Shown one piece after another: positions 20,531 to 33,300 of a stretch of DNA of 64,000 nucleotides. The first letter of the stretch is position 1; every line of letters starts with the position of its first letter. Under the pieces are notes generated by a model. It was not told the origin of the DNA and made no database searches. It was given only the letters and a program-made list of their open reading frames with translations. This DNA comes from Pelecanus crispus (lineage: Eukaryota; Chordata; Aves; Pelecaniformes; Pelecanidae): assembly GCF_030463565.1 (NCBI RefSeq), contig NC_134653.1, positions 35,339,150-35,403,149 of the forward strand, read 5' to 3'. The translations under genes and the position numbers were made by a program.

Positions 20531-23500
20531 CTAAGACAGACAAGACTGGTCACTGCTGAGCCTCAGATCAGAAGTGTGTATCAACTGATATACTTGCAAG
20601 TTGCAAACTACAGATCAATTGATATACTTGCAAGTTGCAAACTACAGATCTCAAAGCATTTTTTTTTCTTTTAAGATGACAAAATATCCTTATCGTGGTT
20701 ATTATGTAAAACCAGAAGCATACACTCAGCAGGTCATGGAGCCAGGAACTGACCCTCAGCTTACAGCCAGTAACTAAGCTATATTTCTTTGCAAGACGGT
20801 CTGTACTTGCAACTTACTTTGGACCTATTTTTATCCCTCCAGGCTGCATAACTGGTATTTACTCTGAATGCAGAAGATGTTAACAGAAAAATGCACGGAG
20901 AAAAAGGCCCAGGAGTGGCACTTAGTGGAAAACTGCTGCAGGTGACAGCAAGTGACTTTCTGGTATATATCTCTACCCTGAATGCACACTACATACTCAG
21001 AAATCACTTTCAAATTCTGCCATCTCTAGACTATCAGTGGCTCCAAGTCATGATTTATGGGCCAGAAGCGCACTGACACTAAGGTGCAATGCGGACTGCA
21101 AGCCAAAACTTTAACCTTTTCAACCAGCAGCATGCTGGTTTAAAGGACTCAAAGTCTTTGCAGTGAAGAAAAGAATACACCTACTAACCTTTTATGGGAT
21201 TTACAGTATGTTAGTGTAATAGCACACCAAGTACATCCTTAATTAAAAGACATTATTAGCCTACTATAAATAGCTCTACTTTGGACAGAAAGCCAAAGTA
21301 AAAATACCATAGACATTATTAGTTCATGAATATTTCAGGCATCCTGTTATGTTAGTTTAACAGTCAAACCCTGATGACTGTTTCATCCTAAAACATTTCA
21401 GAAGCAGGGTTCAGCTGTAGCCATCTCTGGGTAATAGCTGGGAGAATACAAACCTTGGTTGCCCTGAGTTTGCTTTTGCCAGTGAACTAAGCACAACCAA
21501 TTTCTGTTCATCTACCAAAAAAGCTACAAATATTTTAACTGTGTGTATTCATTGCTACCAAACAGATCGTGTTACAAATGTAAATATCACACAAGCCTCA
21601 GCCTCCAGATATGCTGGCAAACCGTCAATGCATTTCAGTAGTTTGCTGTCACTGAATTTCATCCTCTAGTGGGCATGGAAATGAAATTATGGTCATGTTC
21701 AGGACACTACAGGCACAACATGAAATTTTTGACTATACTGTCCCTTGCACCTATAATGTATTTTTAACTTGCAATGACAAAGTATGCAAACTGAACTAAT
21801 ACTATACTTGGCCAAGATGTAGATTTTGATTTAGGATTGAATCTCAGCTTCCCTGACCATCCTATTTTATTGACAGCCAGCACTCCCAATCCAGCAAAGC
21901 TCCTCAGCTTACAAGAAAGAATGCATCTGATCTAGTCCAGTACCTTCTCTATGACAATGACATTAATCTGCTCCTGCAGAAGTCACTTTCCTTTCATTCT
22001 CCCAAAACCAAACAATCCCCAGAGAGTCTATCTCGACCTTCACAGGATGTAACAGAGATAGGTTTAATAAACTATAATGCCCAAGGCTTAGTTTGGTTTC
22101 TATTTTCCCCCGTCATTAAATGGGAAATTACTTTTGATGACTCTTGATGGTCTTGCTCATCAACATAAATGTTTGCTTCAGAATTCTGCTACAGTTTGGT
22201 CTTCATGAATTTATTACCTAAATTAGCTCAAAAACCATAACTGTCCTATTGGTCCCGATCCTGTGCATACTTATGTCTATTTTTAGATCTGAGCACCCAA
22301 AAGAGAACTACTTCTATTTTAACTTAAGCAATCCTAATGCTTTGACGAATCAAGAAGAGGAGTTCAATTGCTCAGCTACTAAAGAGCTGTCACCCAGCTT
22401 TGGACTGACAGGAAGCAATGTGTTTTCAAGTATAAGTCATGCAAAACATGATATATCTATGCAAAGAGAAAAATGAAAAGGTGACCTCTAATGGTCCTGT
22501 AGTTTTCATGCAACTGCTCTTTCTAGCTTTGAAATCTGAGCAGTTATCTCAAGTTCATTTTTGCTTAACGTATTCCTAAAAAAACCCTGACATTGATACA
22601 GTGTGAAAATTTTAAAATATTCACGGATCCCCACTCCCTTTTTGGTATAAGTGGCTGATGGTACCCTTTTCTATAAGGGTATCACCAAACCCGCTAGTAA
22701 AGACCAGAGCTTCTCAGCTTCAAATAAAGTGAGCGCATGCAGTCATTTGTAAACATTTCTGAAGCCCTTAGAAAAATGTCAGTACAAACGTTAGCAGCTG
22801 CCTGTGGTCGGTTATGTTGCAGTTCATGCTGCACTGTCTGCTAGTCCTGACATTCACAACTAAAGGTTTATGCGACATCACTCACCCCCATGCATCTTCT
22901 AGAGAAGCACAGCAACAAAAGATTCCCTTCATGCAGAATATCTGTGCTGCTCTCTCAGCATACTCTAAAATCATCTTTGAAACATGCCCCTTACAATGTA
23001 GCTCAACTGAAGGTATTTAAGGTGGAAAAATACTCCAGAGTCAGAGAGAAAAAATAGTATTAGTCACATTAAAGACATTCTATTTTTTTTTTTCTTTTAA
23101 CTTCTTTCTTTTAACTGTAGTTTGGAAGAAGACAGATGTGATTACTTGAAGCCAGTAATATTTGCAAAAGAAAAACTGACACACTATGATGTTAACTCCC
23201 ATTGCTGACTCTGATTTCATGGGCATCCTTTCCCTTTTTTTCCATGAGTTTTGAAATACAAGCATCAGACTCTAATCACTTCAACAGTTGCTATTTTATT
23301 TGTTGACGTGCTTTTGTAAAAATGCTCTGTGTGAAATGGTGGGGAATATTCTGGGATCTCTGGATCTAAAAGCAGAGGCTTTGCTGCATTTTAGCTCCTC
23401 AACAGAGAACAGCTCATTTATTGCTTTAGCATACTTCAGCAACTAGAGGGAGATACAGCACGTTAAGTGTTTCGCCTGAAAAAACCCTCACTCGAAAGGC

Positions 23501-24791
23501 CTTTCCCAAATAACAAAGTCAACATACCTAATAAGTTCACATCACCATCTAGGCAGTATCTCCTGACTCCCACAGAACATATACAAAGCTTAAATTGCTC
23601 CCCCTCCTTGCAGATTCTATAATAGCACTACCACTTATCTCACTGAAATGATTTAGGACAAAACAGTAAATGCCCAAGCTGAGGACATTTTTACTGAAAC
23701 TATAAATCAATGGTTTCAAAAGCAGTAGACATATAAGCTTAACTCCCTCTCTATTCAACCAGCATTACTGTCCTGCAAGTCTCCTTACATACAAGTCACG
23801 CAAGCCAAGGAAGAGACCAGAACTAATTCCTGCCCCTTTGCTAGAATCAAATCCCAGCAGGGAGTCAATTAAGCCATAGCACAGCACATGCTATTGAAAT
23901 TTCACTCGCCAGGAGTCACTTGCACTTAACTCTCCCTGCTTCAGAGGCACTGAGTGCTCTGAAAGTCTGAATATATCAGGAGCCTTCTCCCTGCCCTTGA
24001 TCAGATGACCTTGGTTAGATGGATCTATAAGGAGAGATGTTCAAATTTTTCAGGCACTGCCATACACTCCCAAAATGATGAGATTATCCTTTAAATGCAC
24101 TACACTATTTCAGCTCTAGTTTTCAACATTGCTTCACTGTTCTTAAATACTGGGAAATGACTGGTGACACTTATCAACACCCCTAATGTAAAAGCAAGGT
24201 GGGAAAAAACCTCTGACTTTCCAAAACACGACCTGTTTGTTATCTTTACAAATTCAAATTGTACAATATGATTACAACTTCACAACAAAAAATGCATTCA
24301 CATCCCTTAAATGACTGTGTAGTCCTCTAAGATGTCTGTGTTATTTTTCATTACAGAAAAAAGGGCTGGATCACCCCTGTAAAAAGTGCTTTAAGACACA
24401 CAAATAACATGTCAGAAGTAATGGCTGGTTTTTAACTAGTGTTGTTCACACCAGCGAAAATAAATTACTACCAGAAATACTATAACTGGACAAATTATAT
24501 ACAAATAGAGATTAACCTGATAAAACACATAGCCTGTAATCTGTGATGATGATAAGCATGACTTTCCCTCGTTTATCTCCCAAAAATGCTTCAGTCCTTA
24601 CCCAGGAACAAAGAAGAGAATAACGCAGGACAGGAATTAATTTTAGATACCATAAAGCAATCTAATAATCCCCAGTCTGCTGATGGATGTGACAGGGATT
24701 ACAGCATAAAGCTAAAGGTGAGACTAATTTATCTAGACTTTTCAGAGAAACTTAACTGGAGAGTTTTGGGGTAGGGAGAAAAATATCAAAC
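20531..24791 (-). other. RIMBP2: RIMBP2 intron, 4.3 kb, between fibronectin-III 2 and 3
   Basis: Holds the 34-bp tandem duplication near its 3' end (20581-20648) and a small hairpin at about 22662-22688 (ggtaccctt and aagggtatc arms). No RNA gene or second gene was recognised. Confidence 0.8.
20581..20648. repeat. 34-bp tandem duplication (2 copies)
   Basis: Copies at 20581-20614 and 20615-20648 differ at one base (tcaactg versus tcaattg). They sit 51 bp upstream, in transcript sense, of the acceptor of the fibronectin-III 3 exon (20530), near the zone where a branch point would be expected. Confidence 0.95.
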
Positions 24792-25601
24792 CTGCTGGCA
24801 ACGTAGAAAATTCCACAAAGGCTTCCTTTTTTTCTCGTTGTTCCAGGGGAAGCTGCCAGGGCATCTGATGGGGCTTTGCCATGACCTTCACCTTGTAGGC
24901 CATATTGGGCTTCAAATTAAAAAAATGGTACTTGTAGCTAGCAGCCTTGACAATATCAAATTCTTCTTCATTAAGAAAGATCACATGACTGTAATTACTA
25001 TTTGTAGGGAGCCAGGACAGCTCAGCAGAAATCTGGGTTATATTGTCCACTTTAAGATTAGAAGGGGCTACTATGACATCCTTCCCAACTAACAAAGTGC
25101 ACTGCAGTTCATCTGAGTTACCCTTGTTTGTAATGCTCTGAATTGATATTCGGTAAGTACAAGTAGAAATGTTAAGCTTTTCTATAAGAGCTTTCGTTCT
25201 GCTTCCCAAGGCTATGTTCATCCGTACTTCTTTGTCAACCAGAACATTGTAGCTGCTAATGGTTCCCCATCCGGGTGGCACTACCGGTGGCTCCCAGCCC
25301 ACAATGACACTTTTGGCTAGTTGTTTAATAAGGGTGATTTTTCTAGGATAAGGCACAATGTCTTCTCCAATTTCATCAATGTTCACATCCAGAGTCCCTG
25401 CGCCATTGCTGATTACACTAGAGTCTATGTGAGTTGGTGGACTTATCTCCAAGAGGTCTCCTTCCAAAGTAGGACCCGAATGGTTGATAAAATTCTGATC
25501 TTGTTCGCTGCTTAATGTGCTTGATACCCGGGTCTCATTATCTTGAACAAAATCCACAAAATTTGAAGGGACTAGCCCTCTTTGTCCATCTAGAAGTTCC
25601 C
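24792..25601 (-). CDS. RIMBP2: RIMBP2 large exon: end of SH3-I, fibronectin-III 1 and 2 (phase 1-1)
   Basis: 810 nt from acceptor tctcaccag|GGGAAC to donor GCAG|gtttga, residues 305-575. It begins GELLDGQRGLVPSNFVDFV, the last strands of SH3-I with the conserved GLVPSNFV motif. An acidic spacer follows (DVNIDEIGEDIVPY). Fibronectin-III 1 is about residues 390-478 (VIVGWEPP, SYNVLVDKE, TYRISIQSI) and fibronectin-III 2 about 481-574 (ISAELSWLPTNS, YKVKVMAKP). The exon is long for a vertebrate internal exon but is open throughout and in phase at both ends. The glycine codon split at the 3' end is completed by the next exon. Central FN3 domains are diagnostic of RIM-BPs. Confidence 0.98.
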
Positions 25602-26023
25602 CTGGTGAGACAGAACAATGCGTTAAAATCCTTCAAGGAGCATACCTCCTGCATGTCAATGCCTTGCAAGTGGACAAGATAAGGAAGAAGACACAAGTGA
25701 AAACTGTACATAAACAACATTCACAGTTTGAGAATGTAAAGGTTCAGTGAGGCAAAAACCAGAACTGCCAGTAAGCTTTCTTGTCAACCTAAATCTTGCC
25801 AGTAGGAAAAGCTGACAATATAAAATATCTTATAATTAGCTATGCCTGCAAGGAGCAGCTTTGCTGGTGCAGAAACTCTCTTAATTAACACAATGACGAT
25901 AGGGGTAATTTTAGCAACTGATGTAGTAGTAGACAAAGGAAAGAGTTGGGAGCATGTTTGACAGATGAACTGATTTGAATCTGCAGGAATTAGCATGAAT
26001 TCACAGATTAAAAAAAAAAATAC
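25602..26023 (-). other. RIMBP2: RIMBP2 intron, 422 bp, within SH3-I
   Basis: Short intron splitting the end of SH3-I. It begins gta followed at once by eleven T in the transcript. Nothing else seen. Confidence 0.88.
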
Positions 26024-26133
26024 CTTCATAAAAACCATCTTCATCCATATCTCCATACACATAAAGGTACTTTCCTGCCGTAAGGGGGAGCTCTGCTTCT
26101 GGATTTTCATTTGGTCCATCAAAAGGGTTATAA
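26024..26133 (-). CDS. RIMBP2: RIMBP2 exon, core of SH3-I (phase 2-1)
   Basis: 110 nt from acceptor cccttgcag|TTATAA to donor GAAG|gtattt, residues 268-304 plus one base. It reads [20 protein letters not shown], then [16 protein letters not shown]. This is the RT loop and n-Src region of the SH3 fold: acidic Pro-binding RT loop, [12 protein letters not shown] as the ALYDY-to-DELSF equivalent, and [10 protein letters not shown] in place of the usual WW motif. RIM-BP SH3 domains bind proline-rich RxxPxxP-type motifs in RIMs and calcium-channel subunits. The donor is weak and is followed directly by a long U run. Confidence 0.97.
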
Positions 26134-27010
26134 CTGCAAGGGAGTACAGATGGAAAACATGTGTGTTCACTTACAACCGCCACACAACTGAATACTAACC
26201 AGAAAAAGGTGTACAGTTCTAAGGCTGCACAGGAAGGTAACTCCTCAGATCAGTCGTTTTCCTTGCCTTCTGAAACGTATATCCTGAGTGGAGTCCAGGT
26301 GAGTTTGTCATTGTGAACTGTATCACCAAGAGGCTGCCATGAAATGCAACCTGTTCACTTAAGTGCTATACACTTAAAACCACATCCTTTTCTGTAGAAT
26401 TTACTTACACAGTTCTCACTTAGGTTTCTTTGAATACACTGGCCAAAGTCTTCCTCATTTTTTGAAGTCAATTAAAGAAAACTCATTTATTAACTTCAAC
26501 AGAGACAAGTTAAATAAAGACAAAACCAGTAAGTTACAGCTAAAACAAGTTAGTCCTAGACAAAAATTTCACATAAAGTATTTAAATCCATCTCCATCCT
26601 GAATGAAATTGTTAGCCACAGAAATTTTTATCATGATAGTACTTCATATCTGAAATTTTAATGTGCAAAGTAAAGATGTGAGGAACTTCTAAATCTTTCT
26701 TGCACTGATGAAAAAGCAATTTATAAGAACAGATTGAGACATCCTCTATAAACCAGGAGGTACACATTCTCATCTCATTGAAGGCTAGAAATACAGTGGT
26801 GGGTAAAAGAGCCATGCCATGTTAAACTTTCTCTGACAATTAAAGCACATGGAAATGGCAATATTTTACAGCCAGTGCAAACAGGAAAGGGGTCTGCTAT
26901 CCATAACATTGGTTCCGGGTAGTAAGTCAGTGCACAAATAAAAGTGAAGTAGAACGAAATGTTGAATATTACAAATACAAGTTACATATGGAATGAGCTG
27001 GTTTTGTTAC
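26134..27010 (-). other. RIMBP2: RIMBP2 intron, 877 bp, within SH3-I
   Basis: AT-rich, no feature recognised apart from the canonical ends. Confidence 0.85.
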
Positions 27011-27087
27011 CTATAACGGGCAATGCAAAGATGGACTTTCCCAGAATATCTTTGCTTTGAGGTATTGGAATTCTGATCATTATCCAT
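27011..27087 (-). CDS. RIMBP2: RIMBP2 exon, start of SH3-I (phase 0-2)
   Basis: 77 nt from acceptor ctgtacag|ATGGAT to donor ATAG|gtaaca. The frame set by the neighbours reads MDNDQNSNTSKQRYSGK, then VHLCIARYS (residues 243-267 plus two bases). The long open frame in this area is a different frame and is not the coding one. VHLCIARYS is the first beta strand of SH3-I, leading into the ALYDY-like element completed in the next exon. The pyrimidine tract is a run of 15 T next to ctgtacag. The split Ser codon AG|T is restored by the next exon. Confidence 0.93.
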
Positions 27088-30000
27088 CTGTACAGAAAAA
27101 AAAAAAAAAAGACAGACAATGTGATTTCAAGGAGATGCATGCACTGTTTTCCTGACAGGCGATATAAATCAGACAGCAAACATGCAACATTTAAAAAAAA
27201 AAAAAAAAATTAAATTCTAACATGGAACAGAACTGGTTAATTTGACTTAGAATGGCTTAGGCTAAAAAAGAATTGCAATTCAGATTCTAACAGGGCAAAT
27301 TGAGCTAATTCCTTGGCATCTTGCTAGAGATTCACATCACCTGTCTGAGACTGGATGTTGGTTTTCCTCAAAAGTTTACAAAATTGACAAAGCACCAGTA
27401 GGTCGGGGCTTTGTCATTTGCTCAGTGGAGACAGGGGAAGATTTGACACTGACCACACCATTCCCCTTCATGCTGCTGAGTAAAGAAACGGGCACAACTG
27501 CACCATCCCCGCCTCTGACCACCTCACCCTCCTCACTGAGCTTTTACTGAAGCCTTCGTTAAAGCACAGCAAACTCAGTTACTCAAAGATGACCTGTTGT
27601 AAGTGATACGCCTAGTGTTTCTGGGCATAGTACCACTACATGATCACACAGACAACCTAGAGTGATGCCCTAATATTTTAATCAGAAAACAACAGCGGAA
27701 ACCTGATACCAGTGGCTAAGTACTGAAGACAAATGCTGAGTTTAGAGCTGGTGCAAGCGTCAACTTCCAAACACTTGGAAACAATGAGTATCGCATAGAA
27801 TATACCCCTTGCCAATCCAATCCACAGCAGCAGCACTTGTTGAATTCTACCCCTTCCACTAACCAAAAGAAGTAATATATTTCCTCTGAATTTACCATCA
27901 TATTTAATTCAATTCTGCGAAGCCACACATTTATTCCATTACAAATCCGGGCTACAAAACCTGGAGATTAAATTGTGGTGCTGAATCAACACCGACTCCA
28001 CCTATTTCAGCTCTGCACTAGGAATCTCACTGGTAAAATATTAATTCTTTCTGTTATGCTTTGAGGCTAGTAGAGTTTTTAAAGTGAGAGATGCACTTCT
28101 TTCCTCCACTTATTTTACAGTATGCTGTGAACCTTTTTAGGAAAAATGAACAACTTTTCACCTGAGCTTGAGAGAACTTTAATTAAGGTAGAAATACTAG
28201 GTTTAACAGTGGGATCAAATAAGAGAAGTTGTCCAAAAATTGACTGAAATTTTACAATCTGGGCAGAGTGAATATTGAAGTGCAACTTTCAGGCCTAAAC
28301 TGGTCCCTGCTCAGTTCCCTTACAAAAGTGCACCAGAAAAATAGTGAGTCATGTCACCTTTCCTCTGGATTAACTCTTAAGAGGTGGGTTAGCTTGTTGG
28401 GTTAACACAACACAACTGCCAACACTCCATGTCCAGTGAGGAAGACAGTCAGCTCTCAGGTATTCTCCCCTGTGTAGCATTTGGGGGTGCAGGCAAATTT
28501 TCAAGGGTTATCATCCTGATACCTTTTTATGGGCATGTCACAAAGCTCATAACTAACCCAATAAAGCTTATTCTAGAAGACTTTGTTACTGATAACAATC
28601 AGGGAATTTGCAGATATATTTTTGCAGGGTATCTTTTTTTTTTTTTTTTTTATTTCAGACTTCACAACATTATGTTCCATTTTTAGAATTTTTTTCATAC
28701 ACTCTCCCCCTGGGTCTGGATACCTATAAAAAAGAATAGAGCTTAATTTCTGTGAGCTTGCATAATGCAAGTATGTATCACTTAATTACACTCTAGAAGG
28801 CACACAACGAACAATTCTGCAAAAGAGGGCTTGACATTCTTAGTGAGAGATAACTCAAAAATAATAGAAAAAGGGAATTAAATTTGACGTGTACTTCTTC
28901 TGTTCCTTGCTGTTAGTTCTGCTTCCCTAAGTCTCATTGCTAAGCTGCTTTTTCTGGTTTGACTACTTCGGGCTACTTTTTCTGTGGCCTCTTCAAAAAG
29001 CAATGAATGTTACCACTTTTCAGTAATGCTGCTACACATAAATATATATATATTTTTATTTGTGGATAAACCTTAGGTATGCCCATCAAATTCCTGCTAT
29101 ACAAGCACCTAATGTTTTGTTGAATATCCTACACCATACTCAGGCTTACGATCCATTTAAAAACATTTTGATTCTATCAACTTTCCCAGGTTAATGAATG
29201 TAAAATAGGTAGAAAATATGAACACAGTTTCAATTTATTTACTTCTGTAAAGATTAAGAATGGGATTCAGGACTGTAAGGTGAGACATAAAATCTGAAGA
29301 TCCTTTCCTCATGGCTGTTTGCCCATATAAAACAGGCTTGCGGTATTTAATAGAAAATAATACCCTTTCATAAAGTTTTCAAAATGTGTCCTATACCTTC
29401 TTATATTTAACATTTGTCCTAAACATCAGCAACCAACTTTCTATGGTACCTTTGTAAAGCTCTTCTGAGCTTCCCATTGGTTTTCTACTAGAATTCTACT
29501 GAAAACTAGAAAACCTTTCTAAGAAAGGAATAACAGAGCCTTTCAAAAGTACAACTAAATACAAGCTGTAAAGTTGAATGGTGGAAGAGTTTAGTGACAA
29601 CATCCTGCAACTTTCACTTCCAGGTCACAGGCTCAAAATCAGTTTAGGAGAATGTGCTGGAAACTGCTGTTCACAGGTGGTATCAGCCTAGCTGTCGTGA
29701 GAAGATTCACACACCATGAAAACCAGGCAAAGAACAAGTCCTGCAGAGTGAGCTGCTTCTCTGTCAGAGCATGCCTGCCTGGACAGGGCACTGCGTGGAA
29801 TTTCTCTTCCATTTGCCCAGGGTGTATCAAAGTCACACCTTTTGGTAGGTATAATAAAATAATGATAAACCCCCATAACTTTGGACATACACCAAACCAG
29901 ACACAAGCAGAAATGCTGACTTACACTTCTTATGCACAGAAATAGTGCAGTACTCTGAATGCACCATTGAAGGCTGAGGTTTTCACAGAAGCTTGACATT

Positions 30001-30222
30001 CTCACACACCCATTTTTCATGCTGTGTAACTAGGATATCAGCTGAGACTTTGAAAATATCAGTTAAATTCCCTCCGGTAATGTTCCCAAGTTACCTCAGA
30101 AAATGAGAACATTCAGTCTTGGCTTTTTAAAAGCAGGTGGATCCACCTGCATCGGTCCCCTGGGGAAGAGAGGTCTTGGCCCCATAACATACATTTTCAG
30201 TAACAAATTAATGAAGACTCAC
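27088..30222 (-). other. RIMBP2: RIMBP2 intron, 3.1 kb
   Basis: Holds homopolymer runs (A15 at 27096-27110, A17 at 27193-27209, T18 at 28634-28651), a short AT dinucleotide tract near 29043-29054, and a TGCATGCA palindrome at 27136-27143 near the exon. The overlapping open frames on both strands around 29640-30020 have no recognisable protein. Confidence 0.8.
28634..28651. repeat. Poly-T run, 18 bp
   Basis: Intronic homopolymer; no associated element seen. Confidence 0.9.
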
Positions 30223-30374
30223 GTCTGAATCAAATCTGCATCTTGGGGTACCAGATCTTGACTTGGACAGGAATGTAGGTTTGACAGACAATTGTTCTGG
30301 TTTGTCTCCAGATATTTGAAGGGGTCGTATAAACTCTGAAATCACACAACGACTTCCAGAAGGACTTTCATGAC
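30223..30374 (-). CDS. RIMBP2: RIMBP2 exon, linker before SH3-I (phase 1-0)
   Basis: 152 nt from acceptor cactgccag|GTCATG to a strong donor GAC|gtgagt, residues 192-242. It reads HESPSGSRCVISEFIRPLQI, then a Lys/Pro/Ser-rich stretch with KPTFLSKSRSGTPRCR, ending DSD. It is probably disordered, with several basic-Ser positions. It matches in order and kind the segment that precedes SH3-I in RIM-BP2. No enzyme or membrane signature is present. Confidence 0.94.
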
Positions 30375-33300
30375 CTGGCAGTGAACAAAACACATGTGAG
30401 AATAAGTAATTGTTCTCAAGCAGAAACACTGGCAACTAATAAGCAGCAGCGAGTTATTTTCTCTCCTGTTAGAAATCGTTCTAGAAAAAGGCTAAGGTAG
30501 GTAGACTGCAGAGCATAAAAGCAGCTAAACCTACTAGTTCCCAGCCTTTCAGTAAATTATGTAAGTCAACAATATGTAATGGTACGTAATGTAGAAAGTG
30601 AAGGCATTTTAATTAAAAAAGAAAAAAGTTAGTGTTTCCCCTAATGAAAAAAAGTCCACCTTTGTTCTGAGCATCTTGGTATCTTTGGAGAAGTTATTTG
30701 ACATGCTGCTTAAGATGCCCAGCACTAGAAAGCTGCTGTTGGAACCCTTCTATTCCTTTCAGGGACTCTATCGTATACTGGAAAGTAGAATCGAGTCATG
30801 CATTTATCTTCTAAGAAAGCAACTGAAATGCTAATTACTTAGTTAGCAGGATACTCATTTTGAAATGAAGGGAAGTGGTTTGGCTTTTTGCAGGGCAGTA
30901 AGTTCCAAGATTCATATTTCTTAAGAGCTCCTCATTAACACCAGTACTAAACCACGTAATTTGATCACAGTGCCATCTCTCCAGTTTCTAAAAACCGGAA
31001 GACATAGACTATGAAAAAGGAAAAATCTCCAGCAATGCTTCTTGAATATTTTCACTGTGCTTTTTGAAAGCACTTAGAAATAAAAAGAAAAAGGCAGTTT
31101 ATACTGCACATTTAAAGGACCTAAGGAGGCAGCCTTACAAGAGGCTGAACACTCTTATCTCCTATTTACTCAAGTGAAAACCAGGCCTAATGGTGAGGGG
31201 AGACAAGTAAAAAGAACAACTTCATCAAGGTTGCAAGAGAGACTACTAAAGTGTGATATAAAATACTTCTACATTTTTTCCCTTTTACTGTTAGTTTAGT
31301 CCCCAGACCATATGAAAACAAGCAGGAAATTGTAAACTGACCTAATTATACTTGCAGCATCAGCAGAAGCTATAGCAAAGCACAGAGTCTAGGGCATTGC
31401 TGACACAATCAGATATCCAGAGTGCCTTCTCCTTTCTCTCTCTCTCATTAACATAATGAGCCTATGCTCTAATTTTTCAGACCTTGGATATGTGTACGTT
31501 CAGCATTTCCTCTCCAGTTCTGCCAGAAGACTGGACAGCAATTTTTTGCTACTGAATTGCAAGCTTCCCAGACAACACAGGAATTATCAGTGGAACCTCT
31601 TTATTCATCTTGCAGAGGAGAATAAGCTCCAAAACGTATCATCAGAGGGTTTTTCTGGTGTGCTCCTTATCCAATATGATTAATTTTCTCTGCATCACTG
31701 TAATTTACAGCAGGACAGCTTAAGCACATTGACAGCAGGGAAATATACAAGTCATCGGACAAAAGATTAATTACAACCAGCCTGCTTACAGCAAACCCCA
31801 GGCTGGAAAAGGGCACATTTTTTATTCTTGGAACATTTCTCACATATATAACAGAAAAGTCATCCCTGTTCAGAAACCTTTAGCCAATTTAGCTCCTTCT
31901 GTTTGCTGTTAATGTGCTTGCCATATCAGCCTGTCAGCGCCAAGCCTATAAATAATTGGTCCAACTGTGATTATTCATTCAAAGGAAACTGCTGTTTGGT
32001 CTCATACCTCCTGGATTTTTCAGGCTTTGTTATTAAATTAGTCGCACTACAAACAAAATGCGGAGAAAGATTCTTGGACAATATAGCCCTTGCTTTGTAT
32101 GCATGTAGAATGATAACCAGGATAGGAACACACATTATCAAGAACTCCAGGAATATCAAGATGCTGGAAGATATTTGACTGTCTGATTTTTTCCACTTGT
32201 AAAACAGGGTACATAAAATGTACCTTGAGTCCTTAATACATAGGAGGGAAAACTGTGTGGTAGTTGTAAATGCATCCTGTGACTGGACACACCTATGGCT
32301 CCAGATGGTGCTAATATCTCGATACAGCCGACTTCGATAACTCACTTCCCATCAGAGCAATTCTATACCCATATCCATCGATATCCAGCTTCTGCCCCAA
32401 ATCTAGCTATGCAAAATGGATTTGTCTTCCTAACAGGACTTACTGCTGCCTTCAGTGTCCGCTGTTTCTCTATTCATTTGGCTACTGGTGCAACGTAACA
32501 CCTCCCTGCTCAACAAAATCTGCGCTGGGTGCCATCAACTCCTGTCTCTTATGCAAAAGTGTGTGAAGTAATAGAAGCTGATCCTCTAAGGCTCTTTCCT
32601 ATGCTGTGGGACTGCTTTGATCTGGGACCACAGTGTGATCTATTTCTTAAAGCAGCTTAAAAATTACTGCATTTTCAAGGTACTCTAATATCTGCAATAA
32701 ATTGGAAAGAACAGTTTTTTGGGCGAGCTTCATCATACAACATTACCAGTTAGTTCCTCTGTATTCTGTACATAAGACTTTTTAAAAAGTTCATCAGATG
32801 CTTAAATAATATATGTAAATTCATGCTGATTCTATGTATGCACAGCCACAGTTGGATTAAAAAAAATAAACACAAGCATTATCAAGCAATGCCTTTGCAA
32901 AAAGCAAAATTGAGATTTGCTGTGCATGAAGCGCATTCCTCCTGAAACCTCCTGAATCTCTGTAATCTCCTGATCGTTTCTATAGAGGATGTCTACTTTT
33001 GTGGATTGTGAATACAAGAGCACAGACAAAAATGGCTGCATTTAAAAACTGGCCTCACTTTAATTCCAAAATAAGAAACAACTTCAAACTAGGTTCTCTT
33101 GTTCATCTGATGCCCCTGGGCTTAAACAACAGAATGTGGAGGAATCAGACCTATAAAGACTGTTTTAAAGCTTGTTACCTCACTGGAAACTAAGGGAAAA
33201 ATAAAAGCATCTTTCCTTTTATATTTGCACTCTGGAAAAAACTAAGAGTTAAAAATGAAAAATACAAGAGATCAGTTCATAAGAACATACAGAAGCTTCT

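Noticed and set aside
29639..30020. Overlapping open frames on both strands (97-110 codons)
   Set aside because: No splice-compatible phase, no similarity, and mirror frames of this kind occur by chance.
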